A DNA stretch of 64,000 nt from Climacium dendroides (Eukaryota > Streptophyta > Bryopsida > Hypnales > Climaciaceae). The position numbers and the translations under genes are program-made. Shown here in pieces: positions 48,055 to 58,861 of the stretch (position 1 is its first letter; the number at the start of each line of letters is the position of its first letter). Location of the stretch: contig OX467086.1 of NCBI GenBank assembly GCA_950106755.1, positions 21,098,001 to 21,162,000 on the forward strand, read 5' to 3'. A model generated the notes under the pieces. That model was not told the origin of the DNA, did not search any database, and saw only the letters and a program-made list of their open reading frames with translations.

Positions 48055-48376
48055 ATGGGGAATTTCGTTAAAATGGCGGCATTCCATGTGCCATTTTCAG
48101 ACCGCCCGCTCTGAATTGGAAAAGTGACATCTAGGACAAGTATAGTTTTCAAGAATCTTGGACTTTTATAGATTTAAGAAATCTATGACTACTATAGATT
48201 TAAGATCGCACTATCTGAATTGTAAAAGTGACATCTATCACAATTATAGATTTCAGACATCTAATAATAATATAGATTTAAGATATCAATGATGTTTGTA
48301 CACTTCAGAACGCCCGCTCTAAACTGTAAAAACTGCCAAAGTACAGGAATTTCGCCATTTTAACGAAATTGCCCAT
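48055..48376. mobile_element. MITE with internal repeats, copy 3 of 3, best-preserved ends
   Basis: The left end ATGGGGAATTTCGTTAAAAT and the reverse complement of the right end, ATGGGCAATTTCGTTAAAAT, differ at one base; both continue with GGCG (24-bp TIR). CTAC flanks both sides (48051-48054 and 48377-48380), a candidate 4-bp target duplication. The interior carries units with GTAAAAGTGACATCTA and TATAGATTTAAGA. Confidence 0.85.
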
Positions 48377-48837
48377 CTACTTATAACATATATAGAAATT
48401 CAATTACAAGTAGTGTCAAATGCAATAGTGTTAGTGTACAAAACACACACAATCATACAATCAAAAATATGTGACTAAAAAAGTTCCTTTTGACCTTTAT
48501 CCTTTAGCAATTTAACACTTTTTTGAATTTTTGTATATTTTTGCTTATATCTTCATAAATATATATAATTTACTTCAATTTCATCATACAAATTTTAAAA
48601 AGTCAAGTATTGATTTGGATGAATGAAAAGTTTTATAGTCCTTAAAGCCCATAGAACCTATTTGTTCATTGTTCAAAATTTAGACATCAGAGCCCCAAGG
48701 AGATACAAGTTAAGTATTATGCAAGTCCAAACTACATGTAGCCATATAGGGACTTGATTACAGCTATCCTTGCAACCTACTTAGACCATCGCCAATACAA
48801 ACTAAAATTGGCCCCTTTAAATGAACTTCTAGTAGCA

Positions 48838-49082
48838 TGTCACTATTCAAAATAGTAAAATTAGGATGCCTTTTCTAGATAAGTTACCTCATAACTCACT
48901 TCTTGTCCACATAAAGGTGCATGTGATTCTCCAAACACGGGCCAAAAATTAGTGCACTAACCCATATATGTAACACATATGGTTCTTGCATTATTGCATA
49001 TTTTACAATAACAATACATATTTATATAGAGTAGAATGTTGAGAAATCAGTGAGGGACAACCTAATTTCACTATTTTCTGTA
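48838..49082. repeat. dispersed repeat fragment matching 22780-23020
   Basis: It aligns along 240 bp with the fuller copy, including ACACATATGGTTCTTGCAT against ACACATGGTTCTTACAT, ATACATATTTATATAGAGTA, and GGACAACCTAATTTCACTAT. Confidence 0.7.
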
Positions 49083-49094
49083 GTTTATAGGATC

Positions 49095-49440
49095 ACAACT
49101 TGAATTTGTATCATTGGAAGTGCATTGGAAAGTACTCGGATGGGTACAAGAAAACTCAAATTTAGATGTTGAACAATGAAAATAAACCACTTCATAGGAT
49201 AGCTAAAAGACAAAAATTTATAGTGGTATTGGCAAATCACATTTACCAATGCACTTTGCACTCCAAATTTGGAGTGAAATGTGCATTGATAACCATAATT
49301 CGCCAATTTCTCTATAATTTCTGTCCTTTATCTACCTTACAAAGTGATTTATTTTCCTTGTCCAACGTCTAAATTTGAGTTTTCTTGTACCCATCCGAGT
49401 ACTTTCCAATGCACTTCCGATGATACAAATTTCAACTTGT
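49095..49440. mobile_element. fold-back element, about 346 bp
   Basis: The left arm ACAACTTGAATTTGTATCAT pairs with the right end, whose reverse complement is ACAAGTTGAAATTTGTATCA. The arms include AAGTACTCGGATGGGTACAA on the left and its exact complement on the right. They stay alignable to the centre near 49265. Confidence 0.85.
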
Positions 49441-49479
49441 AATAATTCCCAGACAGTGAAAAGTCAAAAGTTAGATCTG

Positions 49480-49980
49480 TATTCCAGACTGCATTGGCGA
49501 TGCTATTCCAATGGTCTGAAGGCGGTTGCACAGAGAGGGTGGCAGGCAAAGCGGAAGAAACCAAGCAGACTCGACCAGACTCATGATTTGTACAGTCAGT
49601 GAAGGCAGGAGTTCCCTTCCCCATCATTCCCATGTGATCAACCCGATGTCCAAGCGATGACTCCTGACCAACGCATTCTTGAACATGCCAGATTCCACCC
49701 ACACTGCAGTGCCAGATCGAAGTCTTATCCGACTGACAACAAACGTCTGTCGATCTGGAAGGTATTCGGTCGGAAGGAGTTCCGGCCTGTGGACAAATTC
49801 CAACTTACAGCACGGCCCGGTGCATGCATGAATTCATGTTCCTTCCTGTTTCCGGAGCGTGTCCTTGCTTGCCAACTTCTTGTCGTGGACGACGGAGCTT
49901 TCGCATCTCCGTCCGGCCGCACAAGCTACGGAGGGGCATTTAATTTGTGCTCTTAATTACAACTTGAATGTCCTTCTGAT
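49480..49980. other. GC-rich island, possible exon or gene remnant
   Basis: GC is clearly above that of the surroundings and close to that of the real exons here. A plus-strand frame is open from 49603 to the stop at 49956, with an internal ATG at 49657 (99 codons). A minus-strand frame covers 49702-49349. Neither shows a known domain. The plus frame has several adjacent Arg/Lys and no transmembrane segment. It could be an exon, a decayed gene or simply GC-rich regulatory DNA. Confidence 0.3.
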
Positions 49981-50916
49981 ACTGCGTACCGTGATTGGGT
50001 AGTCTGTCAAGATCGATGGAGGACTTGCACCACAGACTCCGGATGGGGTGATTTCTCCATCTACTCCGTATTATTTAGATTGCGATCGATAGGAGAAGAT
50101 TTAACGTTCCTGAGCACGACCTATTGACCGCCTGCCCTTTTCACTGTAGTTTGCAATCTGTTGATAAACATTCAAGCACAAATTTAAGTTAACAGTAAGT
50201 GCATTAAATTAGCTGTACTTGCATACGTAAGTGGGTAGAATACCAATGTTTTCATTGAGGAATTCTTGATCTTCTGAAAGATAGAAGATGCCGAAGAAGT
50301 TGAGCTAACATGCATTTTTGGATCTATCGATCTTGGTTCTTCCTTGAAGTTGCAGTTGGATGGTTGGACTTATTGAGGTGTTGAGTGTCACACTTCTCTT
50401 ATTAAACTAGTACATTACGGAATCGATGTAAGTTCCTTCTCCTGCAACAATGAAGGTAAACCATTAGAGAAATTCTGAGCCCTCCGGAAGCCCGCTCCAC
50501 AGTGACCAAACCAGTCTATTAACCGTCCTGGAATTAGTAGGGGTATATAGGTACAGTGCATGGTGAGAGTGTGTGAACTTCGCCAAAGATGTCAGGACTC
50601 AAGTAATGAGAGTGTAGTGGAAATCTCTATAATAATCAAGTACTTCAGTTTTAGTTAATCCCATTAATTGACGAATTAATCAATTTTACTAAACATAAGC
50701 AAAGAGAAGTGAACTTTAAAGCCTGATGTCAAAGTAACAAGAGAACATTCAGATATTCCAATTAGCTCCAATTGTCAAATAGATGAGGATATTAGTGAAT
50801 GAGGAGAGAAGTTATTTATACAAGTGGTATAGTAGTAGGTAAAACAATGCATGTGGGATATGTAAATTAGGATTAAGATGAGCACAACCACCCATAGTTG
50901 AGTCAAAAGCTGAAAT
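49981..50916. other. intergenic sequence
   Basis: GC declines gradually from the island. No gene or repeat border was recognised. Confidence 0.35.
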
Positions 50917-51291
50917 TGTATTCAAAGTTGAATTTCAGACCCCATTTAGGCATAATAGAATGATTTTTTTCAAAAAAAATAAAACTGAATAAATTTAAAA
51001 AATAAAACTAGAATTCATCTCCAAAAATCCGTTTGAAGTTTAGAGTCTTCAATAAAAAGTTATGGACAAAATTTGGAGAAGGTGTTTGAAAATTTCAAAG
51101 AAATTTTTTCTTTCAACCTCTTTTAGAATTTTGTCTATAACTTTGAATTGAAGAATGTAAAACTCAAACAGATTTTTGGAGATGAAAACTGTCTTGATTC
51201 TACAACTTTATTTAGTTCAAAGTTTTTTGGAAAAAATCATTGTTTTATGCTTAAATGGGGTTTGAAATTCGACTTTGAACATAATTCTTGC
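50917..51291. mobile_element. fold-back element, about 375 bp
   Basis: The left arm (TTCAAAGTTGAATTTCAGACCCCATTTAGG) pairs with the right end, which in reverse complement reads TTCAAAGTCGAATTTCAAAC followed by CCCATTTAAG. The match extends inward through CATCTCCAAAAATC(C/T)GTTTGA and AAAGTTAT(G/A)GACAAAATT to a centre near 51100. Confidence 0.85.
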
Positions 51292-52910
51292 ATTTGACAA
51301 TGAGTGATCTATCTTCTAAATATCCCATATCCTTTGACGATTCACCATGGACAATTGATTTTCTATAAAAACAAACTCTTCACCATCCTTCTAACCAAAT
51401 GTTAATGATTAGTCTCTTTCATGATGTCATCAAAAAATTACTTGATGGTAGATGTCATTGAACTATTTTTGACATTTGCTTCTTTTTCATAACTCGATTT
51501 TTAACAAGGTATGCAATAATCAATATTAAGCTGGATTATGATAGTTGAACCTTTGATTACTTAAATACTTATACTTGGGTGCTGAACCTTGACAGTCATC
51601 GGACGTTGCGACTTCAGGTGGGCGAGTATAGGGGAAAAATTAATCATCAAACAAAGTTAAAAGTAATCATGGGGTCCTTTTAGCTGCTGTGGAGCGGTCT
51701 TCCGGAGGGCTGAGAATTTTCCTAATGCAAGCAGATTTGCTATCTAGGTAGCAACCTTGGAGAAGCTATTTGCGAACTCATGTATTTGTCAAGGATTGAG
51801 AAGTTTGAGAGAAGTCACTTGCAAGTAGAATCAAGACATTCCTACAAGAAATGAATATTTTGTGATTTTTTAAGGTTTGTTGGAACAAAATTGGTTTAGC
51901 ATGGGTAGCCCCATGCTAAACCACATGTTGATAGTTTATCTCTAGCCTCTCCAAGTGCATTGTCATGATGCTAAAGGATTGCTAAGATTGTAGTAATTAG
52001 TGAGTGTTTCTTTTCTATTAGATTGATATAAATCAATTATTTGTAATTCTTAAATATCTAGTATTTGTTAAAAAAGAGTGTAAGATAGCTTAAATGATAT
52101 GTTCATTACCAGGTTCCTTTTAGTTGAAGCTCAATTTGTGCTTCAAGGTTGATCTCTATTGAATTAGATTTTGAAATCACTTCTAAAATTCAGTGTAATT
52201 CTTTTTGAAAAATTTGTGAAAATTCCAAGTTGAATCATCCTAATCATAATTATAGACCAATATATAGTTACCTTGTCGAACTTTAAAATATAGTCATGAA
52301 ATTTTACCACACTTATCACCTTGATATTTTTGAACAAGGAATTCTGTCCTTATGAAGTGTTTTGAGATTATTTTGGTTGGTATGCTAACAACTTCCAAAA
52401 ATCAGAATAACATCCAATTTTCACTAATTTTTTTAAGAATTTAATAATCCAAAATATTGATGTCTTTTTTTTTTTTTATGAAAAATGTATTTGTTTTGTT
52501 TTTGTTTTTGTTTTTTTCATTTTTATTGATCAAATCAAGGTACGAAGGTAAAGGGTGACATTATTATTTTTAAGACTTTTAGTTTAGGAGTTCATTTTAA
52601 GTAGGCCTTTTTCCCTTCTCAAAAATTATATATATGAATGAAAGACACACTCCTTTCATTGACACAATTGATTATAAAAAAACATAGAATGACATAAATA
52701 ACAATCATCTATCTACGTGAGGCTTTGTGGTTTACAATGTTGGCTCTCTTTTTGAGTAAGGTCCTACCCAAACTTCTTCACATGCATGTAACTTCTTTCA
52801 ATGCAGAACCTCCTCCTCCTTGATCCACAGACAAAAAAACATAAAGTTCTTTTATGTACCAAGTCTAGAAAGCGTGCGAGGTCAAAATTAGAATGACATG
52901 AAGCAATGTA
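51292..52910. other. AT-rich intergenic sequence
   Basis: No gene was recognised. T-rich run at 52460-52520. No paired ends were found. Confidence 0.35.
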
Positions 52911-53240
52911 TAAGGTAGGTCCACCCCACCCATAACCACACCCTACCTAAAACCGCCATCATCACTCCGTGTACATCTCCATAATCAATCTATACTTATG
53001 TTGAACACAAAGAGAATAGTAAGGCGTTGAAGGTGCATTATATTTGAACACACCCACTTGCACCCCACTTTCTGCTTTAAAACAATTGTTTCGAACATCT
53101 ACCAATTTTCTTTGACCCTCCGTAACTTTTGCATACAGTATCCAAATGTCGCGTTCTTGGATACCTTGGAACCTCCTTTCCACTTGCCAGCAAGAAAATA
53201 CAAAAAATTTTAATCAGTCACAGTAGCCAAAAGCGGCGGG
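52911..53240. repeat. dispersed repeat, copy 2 of 3 (with 14791 and 61025)
   Basis: It is the longest of the three copies, with about 60 extra bases in the middle. It shares AAGGTAGGT at the start, CACACCCTACCTAAAACCGC, ACATCTACCAA and GGAACCTCCTTTCCACTTGC with 14791-15060. Confidence 0.65.
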
Positions 53241-53275
53241 GGGGTTGGGGGGGTGGGGGTTGGAGGGGGGGGGGG
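53236..53275 (+). other. G-rich tract, potential G-quadruplex
   Basis: A 40-base run has only four T and one A apart from C at both edges. It contains at least four runs of four or more G with short loops. It lies at the right edge of the 52911 repeat copy. Confidence 0.8.
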
Positions 53276-53668
53276 CTCTTGCTCCCCTTTCGTGTTTTTT
53301 CGTGTAGCATTTTCCCAGGTGGACAAGCGGCAGTGCAGCATCTGGAGATGGAAGAATCAGCAATCATGGGGTGACTGTGTGCCCTGGTGAGTTCTTCCAA
53401 GAGGGCGTGTAAAAAAGCCCACATTATTCAGCCCCCATTATATGATAAAGCCACGTTCAATCAGTTGTGGAGCTTTTGTTGGCTACACTTTCACATGTAT
53501 GTCCTCTTCCAAACCGGCAAGCAAGTGAACTCCACACCCATCCATCTACAAGTGGAACAAACAAAAACTATCATGCCAAGAGAACTATTCGGAACAAGAT
53601 TGAGGTTCGTGAAACTTCTACGCATGTGCAAATATTTTGACTTCAAAAGATTAATTTGTATTTGGAGT

Positions 53669-53907
53669 TTAACCCGGAAAGGATAGGATGGGCATGTGAT
53701 CGTGGAAATCATCCCTTTTGGCATTGTGTGTGAATAGTTGGTTGAAAAAAAAATCGTGAAGCATTCATTGGAAGTCGAATTACTATATGGGACCTCTCCT
53801 TTTCATGCAAAATTGTGAGGATGAATAGTTGCACTTTTGTCCTACACATAAAGATTCTTTGTCATTCATCAACCAAAAAATGGTTGTAGCGTCGTTTATG
53901 GGTTTAA
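53669..53907. mobile_element. TTAA-type element, 239 bp, same family as 23955 and 29682
   Basis: Left border TTAACCCGGAAAGGATAGGA; right border in reverse complement TTAAACCCATAAACGACGCT. The interior (GCATTCATTGGAAGTCGAAT, GGATGAATAGTTGCACTTTT, AAGATTCTTTGTCATTCATC) matches the 29682 copy closely. Confidence 0.8.
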
Positions 53908-53949
53908 AATGACTATGGTAGCAACATGAATCATTTCTAAAAGGTGTAT

Positions 53950-54178
53950 CTAACTCTTAAATGTCGACAAGGACGTTTTTTATTTGATGGATGACAGAGA
54001 ATCCTTTTTGTAGGACAAAATTGCAACTATTCATCCTTGGGATTTTGTTGTGAAAAGAGGAGGCCTTTTACATTGGTTTGACTTCCAATGAGTGGTTTTG
54101 TAATTTTTTAAGGTAATGATTGACATAGTAACGAAGAAAATGATTTCTACAGTCAGTAGTCTGTCCTTTAAGGGCTAA
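53950..54178. mobile_element. same-family element in inverted orientation, CTAA target duplication
   Basis: The interior is the reverse complement of the neighbouring copy (GACTTCCAATGAGTGG, TGCAACTATTCATCC, GATGACAGAGAATCC). Both borders read CTAA rather than TTAA (53950-53953 and 54175-54178), next to ends CTCTTAAATGTC and, in reverse complement, GCCCTTAAAGGACAG-type sequence. A matching non-TTAA tetramer on both sides is what a true target duplication should show. Confidence 0.75.
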
Positions 54179-55626
54179 AGTCATTCCTACTGTCCTAATT
54201 AACGTCGCTTTTTGACACAATAAGAGAATATATTTTAAAGATTGTCCCAAAATTCCCTTGAGATATTTTCTTTTTGCAAACATGCAAGTAAAAGAACAAA
54301 CTTTCATGTTTGTTTTAGAATCAACTTTGTCTTGTTGTCAAACTAAAGGCAACCCAAAAGTTCAAGTTCATTGTTAAAGAATAGTTTTTTGGAAGTCTGA
54401 ATCTTGCTTCTATCCCTTGCTTTGTACAAGCCTCCCTTGAAAATTTTGCCAATCAACAATTCAAATTCTCCTCTTTGCAACCATTGTGCACTTCCATATA
54501 GAATTCCAAACTTTTGTCATGTAATGTAAAACAACCTGTTGTAGTCAGATGACCCCATAGTGGACACCTAGGGAATGATTCCATTATGGATTTGTTCAGT
54601 ATGTGAGATTTGGACCGCAATGCATGTTTTACATGACAATAATGGAATGATTAGTAACCTCATTAGGAACTTCCACCTTTTGAATGTACATTCATTATAA
54701 GAATTGACTTTTTAGGCCTTCTATCTTAAGTAGTATTATGATTGCTTTAGGTGAACAAGATGAGCATCATGGATTCAGATTTTGTTGGTTCTATGGAAGT
54801 CTACAAATTTTTTTGGGCCATGATGCATTGAACACTTCAAAAATTCATAGTAGATTCATACTTTGCCAAAAAAAACAAAAAAACTCAATTGTTCTCACTG
54901 TTTCTCACACTTGTCTTTCTGTGGGGGAAAAAATTGAAAAATTTCAGGAATGACATGAGGCCAAACTCTTGAATCTGACCACAATGGGCTCTTTTACCTT
55001 ATGTAAGGTTTGATTGCTTCTGGGTGCATGAAAGTCCATCCTAAATCTAGAAATAATACATTGGAAAACACGTATTCAATGAACTACACCATATTAGCCA
55101 CAAATACATATTCCCTTTCTTTTCTTTTTTTATCAAAATAAATCCATGGTACACTGACTAGTTTCCCACTAGAGACCACGGATTTAATGCCGTTTATGTT
55201 GTATTACCTATTGCACCTGCAGGGCTAGAGTTCTCAGTTGGTTGGTGAGAAGGAACCATCTTCTGTGCAAAGGACTGACCAACTGATACAATTCCATGAA
55301 TTTTGGCCCTTGATTTTATTGCGTAATAAGGGTCACTTTTAACACTTGATGTGAAGGTAAGAAAATATAAAGTTTCTTTCACTCTCATATGCCAATCAAG
55401 AGCTGACAGGTGGTCCCAGCATGAAGGAGAGAAAAACCCTTATTAGGGTGAAAGCTTTATTGATAACAACGCTTGAGGGCAATACACACCCACAAAGGCA
55501 GAAAGGAGGAAAGAACAAACACCTGAAGGCAGGAAAGAGGAGAGAACAGACACGTCCCAACATGAGGGTGTTCTTGAAGTTTTTTTTCTTGGTTAGGCTC
55601 CAAAGTGTTGAAGTGGTCAAGGCTCA
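54179..55626. other. AT-rich intergenic sequence
   Basis: No gene was recognised. A purine-rich stretch (55400-55560) gives overlapping frames on both strands, without domains. Confidence 0.35.
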
Positions 55627-56180
55627 TTAACTCTTAAAGGACATTTCATGTTTGGATTTGGTCAAACTTCATTAGATTTCTACATTAAAACATAGATTTT
55701 AAAATTTTGATATTTTACAAATTTAGTAACATATGTCTAAAGCTTAATGTCTTTTTTTTCATCATAATTAAAAACATCAAATTGAATTTTATATGATTTT
55801 AAGAAGATTTTTTCATATTATAATCATAGTAATTACAAAAATGCTTAAAATGGTATGAAATTTTTAAGAAAAATGGAAATAACAGTGAAAAATTGATGTA
55901 ATTGGTATAATTGATGTACTCCTTGAGATTCCACCAAGAGAAATTCAATAGAAAAAGTTCAAAAGTGATGTATTTTGAGCTTTCAAGAAGTTGTCTTGAA
56001 AGTGTCATGAAAATTACAATTTTAACAATTTTGGAAAAAATTCAAATGGAGTAAAAAGTAGATGAGTGGTGCTACATTTTTTTAGTTAAACTTTAAAACA
56101 TTTAAAATCCAAAACTATATGAAAATTCAAGTTTTGACTTTCAATATGCTTAAGGGGCTTGCATTGTCCTTAAAGGTTAA
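55627..56180. mobile_element. TTAA-flanked element, 554 bp
   Basis: Left end TTAACTCTTAAAGGACATTT; right end in reverse complement TTAACCTTTAAGGACAATGC. Its right TTAA (56177-56180) is also the left TTAA of the next element. Confidence 0.8.
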
Positions 56181-56768
56181 CCCTTAAGCACTTTGACATC
56201 CAATTTCTAAACGATGAATAGATTCATATTTTTGTTTTTTCATCATTGCTTGGATGAAAGTCATCCTAATTTGTGGAGATACATTATTATGTTCTTGTCC
56301 TATCTGATGGTTGGATTTGATGTTAGTAGAGCACATATTTATTATTATTGCAAAATTACAAATGTAGAAGTATGTCAAGTGGTTGACCAAGCCAAAATTA
56401 CATTGATTGTAGTTCAAAACTAGATTTGCGAAAATGAGGTTAAGGATTTAAAGAACACAAAAATTTCAAAAAATCACCATGCCAAGAGAACCTCATTTCA
56501 AATCCATTCCAAAAAATTTTACTCAAAAAATGATAATATTTTGTATGTAATTGAATTTAGAAGGAATTTTGAAATTTAACTTTTAAAATTTAACTTTCAA
56601 AATTTATGAAAGAAATATTGGTGAATCTAACCATATAAATGGAATCCAAAACTCAAAATCTACAACTTTTATTCATAAATCAATTCCCAAATATTCTTCC
56701 TCGTAGTACTTTATGATGAGTTTTTCCAAATTGTCAATTCTAAAAAAGATTGGATGTTTAGGGATTAA
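56177..56768. mobile_element. TTAA-flanked element, 592 bp, abutting the previous one
   Basis: Left end TTAACCCTTAAGCACTTTGA continuing with CATCCAATTTC; right end in reverse complement TTAATCCCTAAACATCCAAT. TTAA lies on both sides. The interior is related to 6262-6740. Confidence 0.8.
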
Positions 56769-57829
56769 TTTCTTCTTGCATTTTTTCTTTGAATTTTTAT
56801 ATAGTATAGTATGTATTAAAATTCTACCTTTGTAATTCTCAAAACATTATGCCTATTGTACCTAAGAGAATTGAATTGCAGTTTGAGCATGTTCCTATTA
56901 TTAAGCTATATTGCTTTTGCTAGTTCTTGTTGGCAATAGAAAGAAAATTCTAGAGTTTTTTTATCATATATCTTTGGACGATAGGTAAACAAATTATGAA
57001 TATTTTTTAAAGTATCAAATATAGACTTGTATACTCAAAATTGATATAAGCTCTCATGTTTAGACAAGCATTTTAGACATGCAATTGTGTGGGTAGATTT
57101 TGCAATAAGGTGGGAATTAGGTGTTGTTATTTTAATGCACACTGCAAATTAGAAATGTTTAATTCCAATTTTTAAGATTAATTTTTGTAGATGGTAGACT
57201 ATGCAAAAGTTTGCACAAATCTAGACACTCATTGTATGAGCATTCAAGTTCTATCACACCTTAGAACTGTTTCCGTAGCTTTTATAGTCAAACCTACTTA
57301 AAGTAAACATGCCTATGATAGGCAGATTGAGAGTTTTGTTTTGTTGCCATTAGCAAAAAAAATTCAAATTTTTCCCATACAAAGATAAATGTGAGAAATG
57401 AAGAAAGCAACAAAAATTTTATTTTTTGGACAAAGTATGAATTTGTTATGAATTTGGTCCAAATGAATTTGTAGACTACCCTAAATCAACAAAAAGTATT
57501 TCCATGATGGTCATCATTCTTACCACCTAAAGCAGTCACAACATTTTCTAACATGGCTACAAGATTTTCTAACATGGCCATGACATGAAGGATCAAAAAC
57601 ATAACTTTCTATGATGAGTTTACACTGGAAAGGTATAAGTGTCCTATAACAATCATCAATAATTCCATGACCATCTCCCCAGGCATGGATTATAGCAACA
57701 AATTAACCTAATGTAGTCCTATCCCCATTTATTAGAAAAAGTTTGCCATGGGTTGAAATAAGACTCTAATGAATAGTTTCCTATGTGCTTGTCATGGGTG
57801 GTTTGTTTGTCATAGGTAAGTTTACCTTA
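56769..57829. other. AT-rich intergenic sequence
   Basis: Nothing recognisable apart from a local direct repeat, AACATTTTCTAACATGGC(T/C)A, near 57538-57582. Confidence 0.35.
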
Positions 57830-57958
57830 TAAGTAGGGAATAGAAGAAAATACAATACATACAACATTATAACATGTGAAAAAAAAAAAAAAAAAAAAAA
57901 AATTTAATTTTTTTTAAATTAAAAAATTAAATTAAATTAAATTAAAAAATTAAAAAAA

Positions 57959-58006
<48 letters not shown>

Positions 58007-58034
58007 ATGTATCAATTTTTTGTCTATTCTAATA
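57830..58034 (-). repeat. LTR-like fragment, inverted copy, with microsatellite expansion
   Basis: In reverse complement it begins TATTAGAATAGACAAAAAAT, against TGTTAGAATAGCCCAAAAGT at 9215, and ends with the CATGTTATAATGTTGTATGTA...TATTCCCTAC block shared with 47520-48054. A poly(A) run (57879-57902), an A/T block and a (TA)n(CA)n tract (57969-58004) interrupt it. Confidence 0.55.
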
Positions 58035-58504
58035 TATAGTGTATATAGTGAAGAATATTTTGAAAGGTTGTTATAGAGAATTTATAGAAAATTAATAAAA
58101 TTCAACATCTAACATTTTTCTTTGAGGAACTTGAAGGAGAGATGGCATATATGAGATTTTAACACTTATTGAGGTTACAAGTATAGATGTTTGATTGTAG
58201 CTATTTTGAGTGGGGTCTCCTTGTTGATACATTTTTTCAAACTCATTTTGATTTTTATAGTTGAGATAGTTTTTGCATATTTTAATAAAATACCAATTCA
58301 TTAAAATATATACTAGTTGGATACTACATGAATAAGTACTATACTTTTAAATGTATGCACATGGTAAGTTATATTATAGCTAGGTTTTAACTCTCATCAT
58401 ATTGTACTTTAATATTAGATTCTAAATATTTACTTTTTGGTAACATTTGCTCTACTTATGGCCTATAATTCATGAGAGTGACAAAACGACTTTAACAAGA
58501 AGGG
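58035..58504. other. AT-rich intergenic sequence
   Basis: No gene or repeat border was recognised. Confidence 0.35.
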
Positions 58505-58861
58505 CATCTCAAACTTAAGGACAGACGGATTATTAACAAATATTGTACTGATTCAATGCCTTCATCACTACATACTATAATCACATTGATTATGTGCATT
58601 TTTACGCACTAAATCAGTGAAAAAACAATGAATATCAATAGCGTATAGTTTATGTACTTTAACTATACAATTGTTGTATCAAAACTACGCAACAATCATA
58701 TAGTTAAAGTACATAAACTATACGCTATTGATATTCATTGTTTTTGCATAGATTTAGTGCGTAAAAATGCACATAATCGATGCGATTATAGTACGTAGTG
58801 ATGAAGGCACTGAATTAGTACAATATTTGTTAATAATCAGCCTGTCCTTAAGTTTGAGATG
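58505..58861. mobile_element. large fold-back element, 357 bp, arms about 165 nt
   Basis: The left arm begins CATCTCAAACTTAAGGACAG and the right arm ends in its complement (CTGTCCTTAAGTTTGAGATG). Arms match through GCATTTTTACGCACTAAAT and AGTTTATGTACTTTAACTAT to a small centre (TTGTTG...CAACAA). Arm identity looks above 90 percent. No coding capacity. Confidence 0.92.

Larger units (their letters stand above)
47445..48420 (+). repeat. LTR-like sequence split by two MITEs
   Basis: Host segments 47445-47534, 48021-48054 and 48377 onward align in order with the uninterrupted copy at 9215-9400 (TGTTAGAATAGCCCAAA, ATGTTAT(G/A)ATG, ATGTGTTAAAAATCTT, then CTACTTATAACATATA against CTATTTGTAATATATA). 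The two intervening blocks are the MITE copies listed separately. Confidence 0.65.
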
